Origin: JBDREC01 sp043820105 [NCBI: Pseudomonadota bacterium]
Lineage (GTDB): Bacteria > Bdellovibrionota_F > JAHFAK01
Length of the DNA: 64,000 nt
Direction: 5' to 3'
NCBI GenBank assembly: GCA_043820105.1
Contig: JBDREC010000076.1
Span: 33,185 to 97,184 of the forward strand
Part shown: piece after piece, positions 47,723 through 54,637 of the stretch
Layout of the letters: the number at the start of each line of letters is the position of its first letter
How positions within the stretch are numbered: position 1 is the first letter of the stretch
Made by a program: the position numbers and the translations under genes
Notes under the pieces: generated by a model
What the model was told of the DNA's origin: nothing
The model's input: the letters and a program-made list of their open reading frames with translations, nothing else
The model's database searches: none

Positions 47723-48934
47723 ATGTTACGATTTAAGATTATAGTTTTAATAATAATTTTGCCTGTTTTCCTATTAGGGACAAGTTATTATGAAAAATCT
47801 ATAAATAAATTAGTTTCAAATGGATCAGTTTATGTAAGGGATGATAATGAAAATGAACTCATTAAAATAAATATTAATAAAGAGTTTATACCGGCATCTA
47901 TTCTCAAAATAATAACAGCAATGGCTGCTTATAATTACCTGGGAAAAGATTTCCGATTCAAAACTGAATTTTATTTTGATCATAATAAAAATCTTTATAT
48001 TAAAGGCTATGGAGACCCGCTTTTGATTTCTGAAGAGATTGACCTTATAGCTAAAGAATTTGCCAAAAGAGGTCTTAAAAATATTAATTCTATTTTTTTA
48101 GACACTAGTTTTTTTGATAAAAACATTAAAATCGATGGTGTTGAAAATTCATTAAATCCCTATGACACAACAAATGGCGCACTTTGTGTAAATTTTAATA
48201 CAATTAATGTGAAAATTGATAATAACTTCAAAATTCATTCCTTAGAAAAGCAAACTCCAATCACAGGCTTTGCTAAAACTTTAATTCGCAAAAAACACCC
48301 AAATAAAAAAGGATTAAAAGATAGAATTGTTTTATCCCATGAGAAAAATGAAATAATTTTATATGCAGGTCACCTTTTTGCTGAGTTTCTTAAAAAATAT
48401 GGAATAAAAGTAAATGGAAAAATAATAAAAAAAGATGTTTCAAAAGAAGCAGGCCTTTTTTATCAGCACTTAAGCTCAAAAACTTTAGATGATATCATCA
48501 AATCTATGATGAAATATTCAACAAACTTTACAGCTAACCAGATTTTTCTTAGCTTAGGAGCAATCATAAATGATCCACCTGCAAGTGTTGATAAAAGTTC
48601 TTTGTTAATATCTCAATATCTCAAAAAACAATTTAATATTACAAGAGCAAATATAGTTGAAGGTTCCGGCATTTCAAGAAAAAACAAGATTTCAGCTAAA
48701 GATTTGATGACTGTCTTAATATCTTATACAAAAGAATATGCTTATACTTTTACCAATAAAACTGGGGCCTTTTATAAAACCGGAACCTTAAGTAACATTA
48801 AAACAGCGGCTGGCTTTATAAAAAAGGATAATCAAGAAAAAGTTTATTTTGTCATAATTTTAAATAATGAAACTAATTTTAGAAAAAGAGACAAGATACT
48901 TTCTCTTATAAAAAAGATGATACTGGAAAATTAA
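47723..48934 (+). CDS. dacB: D-alanyl-D-alanine carboxypeptidase/endopeptidase, PBP4 type
   Basis: 403 residues. Signal peptide MLRFKIIVLIIILPVFLLG. Class C penicillin-binding protein motifs are SILK (Ser 59, Lys 62), STN near 271 and KTG near 352 (FYKTGTLSN), with the usual insertion between SxxK and SxN, as in DacB. It trims or cleaves peptidoglycan peptides in the periplasm. Its stop overlaps the ATG of the EamA permease, so they form an operon that continues into the broken gph. Confidence 0.92.
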   Translation: MLRFKIIVLIIILPVFLLGTSYYEKSINKLVSNGSVYVRDDNENELIKININKEFIPASILKIITAMAAYNYLGKDFRFKTEFYFDHNKNLYIKGYGDPLLISEEIDLIAKEFAKRGLKNINSIFLDTSFFDKNIKIDGVENSLNPYDTTNGALCVNFNTINVKIDNNFKIHSLEKQTPITGFAKTLIRKKHPNKKGLKDRIVLSHEKNEIILYAGHLFAEFLKKYGIKVNGKIIKKDVSKEAGLFYQHLSSKTLDDIIKSMMKYSTNFTANQIFLSLGAIINDPPASVDKSSLLISQYLKKQFNITRANIVEGSGISRKNKISAKDLMTVLISYTKEYAYTFTNKTGAFYKTGTLSNIKTAAGFIKKDNQEKVYFVIILNNETNFRKRDKILSLIKKMILEN

Positions 48935-49809
48935 TGAATAGTGATTTTGATTTAAGAAAAGGAATATTCTTTTCCTTATTTTCTTGTTTCGGAATAGTTT
49001 GCATTTTTTTCCTTGGCAAGTTTGCTCTTGAAACAATAGCTGTTGAGGTTTTTCTTTTTTTTTGGTTTGGCTTAGCTTTTATTTATTTAAGTGCCTATAA
49101 CCTTATTTTCATAAAAAAAAATCCATTTCTTATCTTATTAAAAAACAAGAAAACCTTAATTATTTATGTAATAGTTGAATTTATTGCATCTTATATATTT
49201 TTTTATATATTAAAACATTTAAATCCTTCATTTGTATCAACTTTAAATATATCTTTTACATTATTTCTATTTATACTCGGTATTATCATTTTAAAGGAAA
49301 GCTTTAATTCAATAGAAATTATTGGAGCTTTAATTGCATTAGCTGGCCTTATTGCTGTTTCATATTCTGGTGATTTTACCTTTACAATATATGCCATTAT
49401 TTTTATACTTGGCAACTTCATACAGGCCTTTAATACTATCTTTATAACAAAATTACTAAGAAAAGAAGATCCTGTTTTAATAAGCCAGCTTAGAACTTTA
49501 TTTTTATCAATTTTTGCTTTATTCTTTTGCTTAATGAATGGTAATTTAGTTTTTCCATCTAATGATGGAATTTTATTTTTATCTTTAGGAAGCTTCTTTG
49601 GGCCTTGTGTAAATTTTCTTGGGTTTTATTTTGCAATAAAATATCTTGAGGTCTCAAAAGTTACGGTCATAAGAAACACAAACCCAATATTCGTTATAAT
49701 TTTATCAATCTTATTCCTCAACTATTACCCTGAATTCAAGGAAATAATTGGGATGATCTGTTTATTAATGGGAACTGTAATATTAGTTCTTGGAAAGAGG
49801 AAAAAATGA
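48934..49809 (+). CDS. EamA/DMT-family permease
   Basis: 291 residues with ten predicted membrane helices in two EamA halves (first half ends around YSGDFTF; second half LKESFNSIEIIGALIALAGL is conserved). The second repeat ends with the GTVILVLGKRKK basic tail. Typical substrates are amino acids, nucleotide sugars or metabolites. It overlaps dacB by 1 bp (TAATG) and gph by 4 bp (ATGA). Confidence 0.88.
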   Translation: MNSDFDLRKGIFFSLFSCFGIVCIFFLGKFALETIAVEVFLFFWFGLAFIYLSAYNLIFIKKNPFLILLKNKKTLIIYVIVEFIASYIFFYILKHLNPSFVSTLNISFTLFLFILGIIILKESFNSIEIIGALIALAGLIAVSYSGDFTFTIYAIIFILGNFIQAFNTIFITKLLRKEDPVLISQLRTLFLSIFALFFCLMNGNLVFPSNDGILFLSLGSFFGPCVNFLGFYFAIKYLEVSKVTVIRNTNPIFVIILSILFLNYYPEFKEIIGMICLLMGTVILVLGKRKK

Positions 49810-50350
49810 AATATAAAGGTATTATTTTTGATCTTGATGGAACCTTGGTTGATTCCATTGAAGACATTGCTGATTCCATGAATATTGTACTTGAAAATAA
49901 TGATTTAAAACACACTCAGTAAAGGATTATAAATACTTTGTTGGTGATGGAATCAGAAATCTTGTAAAAAGATCACTTCCACAAAATAAAAGAGATGCTG
50001 CAATTATTGAAAAACTTCTTTTTGAGATAAAAAAGGAATATGCTCAAAAATGGAACAACAAAACAAAGCCTTATGAAGGAATTATTGACCTATTAAAAAA
50101 GCTAAAGTCAATGAACATAAAACTAGCTGTTCTTTCAAATAAACCAGACAAATATACAAAGCTTGTTTGTAATTATTTTTTTAAGGAAAATTATTTTGAA
50201 ATTATAATGGGTGCAAGGGCTAACTTTCCTAAAAAACCTGAACCTGAGGCAGCATTATTTATCGCTAACAACTTGAACCTTGAACCAATGGAGATGTTAT
50301 TTGTGGGTGATTCAAATGTAGACATGAAAACTGGAATAAATATTTTTTAA
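49806..50350 (+). pseudogene. gph: Phosphoglycolate phosphatase-like HAD hydrolase, frameshifted and truncated
   Basis: The first 38 codons begin MKYKGIIFDLDGTLVDSIED (HAD motif I) and run into TAA at 49920. The frame is restored one base later at HSVKDYKYFVGDG, so a single base was lost, most likely in the AAAA run near 49907. The rest has ILAVLSNKPD-type motif II, KPEP and VGDSNVDMKTG (motif IV). Then the gene stops at 50350 (GIN-IF-stop), about 40 residues short of a normal Gph. Both defects make it inactive. Its end lies in TTTAAA, where the truncated ABC gene on the other strand also ends. Confidence 0.85.
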
Positions 50351-50565
50351 ATATATTTTCCTGCTTCGTTCAAACCATTGACATCTCCTGAACCGCCTAG
50401 ATTCAATACTTTAAACATAGGAATTAGCATATAAAAGCTAAGCCCCTGAGAAAGGCCAGTAAATAAAGACATAAAAAATAATATTAAAATTCTATATTTT
50501 GTAAAAGACATAAAATCTTTAACATAATTTTTCAAGATTATAAAACTTGATTGTAAACTAACCAA
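50347..50565 (-). pseudogene. Truncated ABC exporter (first 72 codons), lasso cluster D gene
   Basis: The 72 residues hold a cytoplasmic start and the first transmembrane helix pair of a type-1 ABC exporter (YRILILFFMSLFTGLSQGLSFYMLIPMFKVL). No ATP-binding domain follows; the frame stops at the same TTTAAA where gph ends. A start overlapping the leader-peptidase gene by 8 bp shows it once closed the lasso operon as the exporter/immunity gene. It is a remnant unless the lost part lies elsewhere. Confidence 0.75.
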
Positions 50566-50989
50566 AATATGCTACCTCAGAATATTCCGCATTATTTTTT
50601 CCGCCTGTTACTGGTGTTTCACCAACTTTTAGCCAGGCATGAGCAATCAGCGAATTATTTTTTTTATCTTTTCCCATACCAATGTATAAGGTGCTGTTAA
50701 TTTTTCTGCGTTTTAGCATTATTTTAGCTGCTATAGCCTGGGGAAGACAATTACTTTTCACAGGCATATATTTAGAAACCTTATTGATGTAATAGGATAT
50801 TTTATTAAGCATTTGAAAATCAACATTTTGAGCTTCATCATTTTGCTTATGCTTTCCAAGTATTATTTTTAAATATTTTGGGGATAAAATAATAATTGAT
50901 ATTCGGGCAAAGAATAAAAAAAAGGCCAGCTCTAACACAAAGAGTTTATTTTCACTTTTTAATCTTAAAAATTTTTTTATTCTTTTCAT
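50558..50989 (-). CDS. Lasso peptide maturation protease (B2, transglutaminase-like)
   Basis: 143 residues, the normal B2 size. A hydrophobic N-terminal helix (about 16-44) leads to the Cys-protease core: SNCLPQAIAAKIMLKRRK with Cys 81, then LYIGMGKD and LIAHAWLKVGETPVTGG with His 117. This is the Transglut_core3 'lasso peptide biosynthesis B2' pattern. It removes the leader before cyclisation. The gene starts 3 bp after the PqqD-like gene stop, so the two products that function together in other systems are co-translated. Confidence 0.9.
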   Translation of the reverse strand: MKRIKKFLRLKSENKLFVLELAFFLFFARISIIILSPKYLKIILGKHKQNDEAQNVDFQMLNKISYYINKVSKYMPVKSNCLPQAIAAKIMLKRRKINSTLYIGMGKDKKNNSLIAHAWLKVGETPVTGGKNNAEYSEVAYFG

Positions 50990-50992
50990 TTA

Positions 50993-51274
50993 TCACGCAA
51001 TTTCCAAAAGACCCTTTTTACTAATATCTTTAACAAATAGTATTATATCATTAATGCAATCTTCCTTAAAAACATCAAACTCTTTTATTAATTTTAAAGC
51101 AAGTTCTTCAACAGAAAAGACTTTGTCTTCTAGAAGTTCCCAAATCCTTGTTCCAACTTCATTGAAATTGTACATATTACAATCTTCAACATTTAGCATT
51201 ACAACTTCATCATCAAGATAGTTGTGCTCCTGATTTTTACTTCGCCTCACTTTTGTATTTTTTGTAATTTCCAT
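50993..51274 (-). CDS. Lasso leader-recognition protein (B1, PqqD-like)
   Basis: 93 residues, PqqD fold: LDDEVVMLNVEDCNMYNFNEVGTRIWELL, then a helical pair. In lasso pathways this RRE protein binds the YxxP part of the leader and delivers the precursor to B2. The precursor at 53173 has YASP in its leader. It lies between the sulfotransferase (14 bp upstream) and B2 (3 bp downstream). Confidence 0.9.
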   Translation of the reverse strand: MEITKNTKVRRSKNQEHNYLDDEVVMLNVEDCNMYNFNEVGTRIWELLEDKVFSVEELALKLIKEFDVFKEDCINDIILFVKDISKKGLLEIA

Positions 51275-51288
51275 TTTAATTGTTTCCT

Positions 51289-52149
51289 TTAAAAAACTAA
51301 TTTATCATTTTTATCTAAATATCCAAAACGCTTCATCACGTCATAATGACAACTTATTAGCTTGTCAACATGATGATTTTTTAGTTTTTCTCTCCATGAA
51401 CCAATTTTGCCCTTTCTAAAAAAGAACTTACATTTTTGGGGTTTTTCGTTAAAGCTTTTTTCTTCTTCCTGCTTCCTTAGTTTATCAAAACTTGTTTTTT
51501 CAATTGCCTGGGCAATTTCTTTATCTGATTTATCCAGGTTTAGAAAATCGCATGCTTTTTTAAAAGTCCTTAAAGAATCAAGTTTCATATCTTCATATCT
51601 TAAAACACAAACTTTGTTAGGTGAATCAATCCAAGAAAGAACATGCCCACTCCAGGTAAGATGCCTTTGCAATAGCTGATTTGAAAAACTTTTCTTGTGC
51701 TTGCATAAAGCAAAGTCATTATTGCATAAATTATCAACAGTTTTATCAATAGATCCCGAATTATGATTTGCAAAAGAAACTGCTACATCAAGGGGATTTC
51801 TGACTAAATATATTACTCCAAATGTAGCCTCAGGAGGAAAAAGCCACTCGCTCTCTTTGGTCTTTGTATAGGCATCGTGAACTTTCATATAGAATTTATC
51901 TTCTAAATTATCAGAAATTTCTCTATAAACATCAGGTCTTAAGCTTTCAACTTCATCAGAAGATAAATCTGAAGATTCACATTCTACATGGTCTTCAAAA
52001 ATTCCCCTTGCAGATGCAATAGGAGTTGATTGAAGATCATTTATGTCAGGTTCTGATTTTTTTTCATTTAAAATTGTACTTAAAAAGGTGCGGAACCATG
52101 TATTTCCTGACTTGGGATAGGAAGCAAGCCATACAATATTATTTTTCAC
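51289..52149 (-). CDS. Sulfotransferase, candidate lasso-peptide tailoring enzyme
   Basis: 286 residues. The PAPS 5'-phosphosulfate loop is ASYPKSGNTWFR (residues 9-20), the 3'-phosphate loop is VRNPLDVAVSFANH (about 116-129), and GKIGSWREKL is the C-terminal PAPS signature. The catalytic His is likely His 91 in KVHDAY. All elements of cytosolic-type sulfotransferases are present. It overlaps the kinase gene by 4 bp inside the lasso operon, which strongly suggests that the peptide or a group on it is sulfated. The acceptor is unknown; the core has many Ser/Thr. Confidence 0.88.
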   Translation of the reverse strand: MKNNIVWLASYPKSGNTWFRTFLSTILNEKKSEPDINDLQSTPIASARGIFEDHVECESSDLSSDEVESLRPDVYREISDNLEDKFYMKVHDAYTKTKESEWLFPPEATFGVIYLVRNPLDVAVSFANHNSGSIDKTVDNLCNNDFALCKHKKSFSNQLLQRHLTWSGHVLSWIDSPNKVCVLRYEDMKLDSLRTFKKACDFLNLDKSDKEIAQAIEKTSFDKLRKQEEEKSFNEKPQKCKFFFRKGKIGSWREKLKNHHVDKLISCHYDVMKRFGYLDKNDKLVF

Positions 52150-53048
52150 TTTAAAATGTCCTTTTCAATGACATCAATGTAATGCTTAAAATCTTCAGTT
52201 CTTTGGGGTCTTGTAATTGTGGTCATTGGAAGCTTGGCTAGCTCAACAGCAATTTTAAAAAAGGTGCTTTGCTTGTTTAAACCCTGAATATAGGATTTTC
52301 TATAGGAATTTGCTTTAATTATTTTCAGCCTTGCTTTTCCCAGAGTTTTTTCAATGGTCAAAATCTTTTCATCATTATGAGTTCTCACATGATACATTTT
52401 ATAGATAGGGATTGCCTTGCCTTGATCGAGTTGTTCATAGCTGACATAATATTTATTAAGTGAATCCCTTACCTGAATAAAATCTCCTGTTTCTTGATTC
52501 AGTTTTATGGAATCTTCCCATAGCTTCATCATTGGATAGGAAGCAAAAAGATTTAATTTCTTATTTTCCATTTTTATTGGAGCAATATCATCTGTGATAA
52601 CCCTGTATCCCCTCTTATAAAAAGCATAGGCAAGAGTTGATTTTCCAACGCCTGAATTTCCAATGAACATTACAGCACCTTTGCCTGTTAGAATTGTAGA
52701 TGCATGCATTGGAAGATAATTTTTCATATAAAGAGTCGCGCCCATAACAGATCCAAGCAAGAATAAGCTAAGCTTATCTTCGTCTTTCATGAAATCTTGA
52801 TCAATGATAATTTCTTTGCCATCTTTTACATAATATCTAAGGCCCAGCTTTTCATTGAAAAATAAAAACTCATTCTCTGCCATCTGACAGCACACATTTT
52901 TTTTCCGGATAGGTCTTGATAAATTATCTGGAGTTTTTGCGATTATAATCTTCAGATTGGGATTCGTAAATGCTTCTTTAACAGAATTTAGAGCTCTAAT
53001 TTGAAACTGTGATTCTATATTTAGATTAAAAATCTTGTAATTATACAT
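52146..53048 (-). CDS. HPr-kinase-like lasso peptide kinase
   Basis: 300 residues. The C-terminal half resembles HPr kinase: LPMHAS (His 115), P-loop GNSGVGKSTLAYAF (130-143) and ITDDIAPI (Asp 153/154). Homologous kinases in lasso clusters (the paeninodin type) phosphorylate the C-terminal Ser of the precursor, and the precursor here also ends in Ser. The N-terminal 100 residues are a separate small domain found in these lasso kinases. It follows the precursor gene after a 124-bp spacer with a possible own promoter (TTGACA at 53125-53130), and overlaps the sulfotransferase gene by 4 bp. Confidence 0.85.
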   Translation of the reverse strand: MYNYKIFNLNIESQFQIRALNSVKEAFTNPNLKIIIAKTPDNLSRPIRKKNVCCQMAENEFLFFNEKLGLRYYVKDGKEIIIDQDFMKDEDKLSLFLLGSVMGATLYMKNYLPMHASTILTGKGAVMFIGNSGVGKSTLAYAFYKRGYRVITDDIAPIKMENKKLNLFASYPMMKLWEDSIKLNQETGDFIQVRDSLNKYYVSYEQLDQGKAIPIYKMYHVRTHNDEKILTIEKTLGKARLKIIKANSYRKSYIQGLNKQSTFFKIAVELAKLPMTTITRPQRTEDFKHYIDVIEKDILK

Positions 53049-53172
53049 CTATTAACTATTCGGCAAATTAATATTATCAAATAAATTTTTATAGTTTTAT
53101 AGGGTTATAAATTAGTGCTATAATTGTCAAGAATCAGATAGGTTAAAATTGCTGTTATTTTATATGATTTGT

Positions 53173-53340
53173 TTAAGACGGACCCACAGTAGAAGTTGGT
53201 GTTGTTTCAGAAGTACTAACAAAAGACTTTCCATTAACATCTGACACAAAAAGTGATTCACATTTAGGAGAAGCGTAAGGTTTAAGTTTCTTACAATATT
53301 GGGTTCTAATGTGATTTTCTTTTTTAGCTTCTTTTTCCAT
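53173..53340 (-). CDS. Lasso peptide precursor (A), 55 aa
   Basis: A short gene between the ATP-grasp and kinase genes. AGGATGG lies about 7 nt before the ATG. The leader contains YASP (22-25), the YxxP motif bound by PqqD-like proteins. The predicted core starts at Gly37: GKSFVSTSETTPTSTVGPS (19 residues). Counting from Gly1, Glu9 is the only acidic residue of the core, giving a nine-residue macrolactam ring; the tail is 10 residues and ends in Ser, the kinase target type. YxxP starts 15 residues before the core, the spacing I recall in paeninodin-like leaders. The one deviation is Val at leader position -2, where Thr is usual. Ring position and cleavage are predictions. Confidence 0.82.
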   Translation of the reverse strand: MEKEAKKENHIRTQYCKKLKPYASPKCESLFVSDVNGKSFVSTSETTPTSTVGPS

Positions 53341-53374
53341 TATTCCATCCTATAAAAATTGCAAAAAGTATGTC

Positions 53375-53403
53375 TTTAAATCTAATTTTGAGGTTTTTGT
53401 CAA
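53375..53403 (-). promoter_or_regulatory. Promoter of the lasso precursor gene
   Basis: Read on the minus strand: TTGACA (complement of 53398-53403), a 17-bp spacer and TTTAAA (53375-53380). The start would be about 28 nt before the precursor ATG. It lies between the ATP-grasp stop and the precursor, so the precursor can be made in excess of the enzymes. Confidence 0.6.
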
Positions 53404-53407
53404 ATGA

Positions 53408-54631
53408 TTAATGATTAATTAAACCCTCTAATAAATTAACATCATTAATCAATTCTATATTCCAATTATAATTAGCTTCAATTATAATTGGTCCTCTATC
53501 TGTCAATGCCAGATCAAAGGCAACAGATTTAAGATTTATTAGATTTTCATGTACTTTTATACAATAATCAACTGCTGTTGAAATTAATTTTCTAAGGTTT
53601 TGGCTTATAATAATATCTTTATTATACTTTAGTTCTGAATTTATCCTCCACTTATTATCAACTTCAAAAGATTTCAAATCTAAAGGATAAATTTTATATA
53701 ATTGCCTTTTATTTATTTCGTGTTTTTTTGCAGCTGGTATTTCAAGTTGAAGATAAATAGCTTTGAATTCACCATCTTTAAATTCAAATGTTATTATTCT
53801 AAGTGTGGAAATTTCTTGTGATTCTGAAAAGTCATTGAGATCAGGATGATCAGAAAGGTAAGGTTCTATCATCATATTTTGTTTTTTAATTAATCCATTT
53901 AAATATCTTTCAATCCCAACATGTTCTTTTATAACATTACCGTTAATTGGATGAATTTCATATTGATTTGTCTTAGCAACATATAAAAGTTTAAATGCAT
54001 CTTTACTTTGAGAAGAAACAAGCGGTTTACAAAAAACAGTTCTATTTCTAAAAAAGCTTGAAATTGATGACCTCTTTTTGACTAAGTCTAAGGTTTGAAC
54101 TGAAGGAATATTGATAGATTTTAAGGCCTTTGCAAACTCATATTTATTTCCAATAAATTCTTTGGTTTCTTTCAGATCTTTCTTATTCTTATTAATAAAA
54201 TCGTGAAAACAAGGAAGTTCTGATTTATAGAAATATTTATGTATTAAAGACTTATTTTCTTTAAGATAAAATTTATATCTATAATAGTTTATTGGAAGAA
54301 TGTGATAGAAAAAATTGAGTTTTATAATTGTTATAGCTTGTGTTACGATTAATGTCCCATATTCCTTTTTTATAAATATCCCTTTTTTAAAAATTAATTT
54401 AAATAATATTTTCCATAATTTATAAAAATACCAAATCAAAGCCTGAGCAGAAAACAAGATAAAATAACAAGGATTTAAAAGTTTTTTTATTTTCAAATAA
54501 AGCAGTTTTTTGTGTAAATTTTTGTGTTTATCATTCTTTGCCGAAAACAAATAAAGATTAAATAAAGGAAATGGTTTTGCTTCAAGATACAATCTCGATA
54601 ATTGTGAAAGTAATTTTTGCCAAATATTCAT
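53408..54631 (-). CDS. ATP-grasp enzyme (sugar-transfer-associated type) in lasso cluster
   Basis: 407 residues. The N-terminal 140 residues are basic and contain hydrophobic stretches. The C-terminal half is ATP-grasp-like: GNKYEFAKALKSINIPSVQ, a Lys in RTVFCKPLVSSQSKDAF, MIEPYLSDHP, ISTLRIITFEF and the metal-binding end VAFDLALTDRGPIIIEANYNWN. This best matches the 'sugar-transfer-associated ATP-grasp' family. It lies 6 bp downstream of the cyclase gene and 67 bp upstream of the precursor gene. No such enzyme is part of the standard lasso set, so it may add a further carboxylate-amine (or ester) link to the peptide. Alternatively it may act on a lipid or sugar unrelated to it. Confidence 0.75.
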   Translation of the reverse strand: MNIWQKLLSQLSRLYLEAKPFPLFNLYLFSAKNDKHKNLHKKLLYLKIKKLLNPCYFILFSAQALIWYFYKLWKILFKLIFKKGIFIKKEYGTLIVTQAITIIKLNFFYHILPINYYRYKFYLKENKSLIHKYFYKSELPCFHDFINKNKKDLKETKEFIGNKYEFAKALKSINIPSVQTLDLVKKRSSISSFFRNRTVFCKPLVSSQSKDAFKLLYVAKTNQYEIHPINGNVIKEHVGIERYLNGLIKKQNMMIEPYLSDHPDLNDFSESQEISTLRIITFEFKDGEFKAIYLQLEIPAAKKHEINKRQLYKIYPLDLKSFEVDNKWRINSELKYNKDIIISQNLRKLISTAVDYCIKVHENLINLKSVAFDLALTDRGPIIIEANYNWNIELINDVNLLEGLINH

Positions 54632-54637
54632 TTTATT

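Noticed and set aside
53049-53172. Strong second promoter for the kinase gene
   Set aside because: TTGACA at 53125-53130 is present, but the best -10 (TATAAC) is only 15 bp away; noted in the kinase entry, not listed as a feature.
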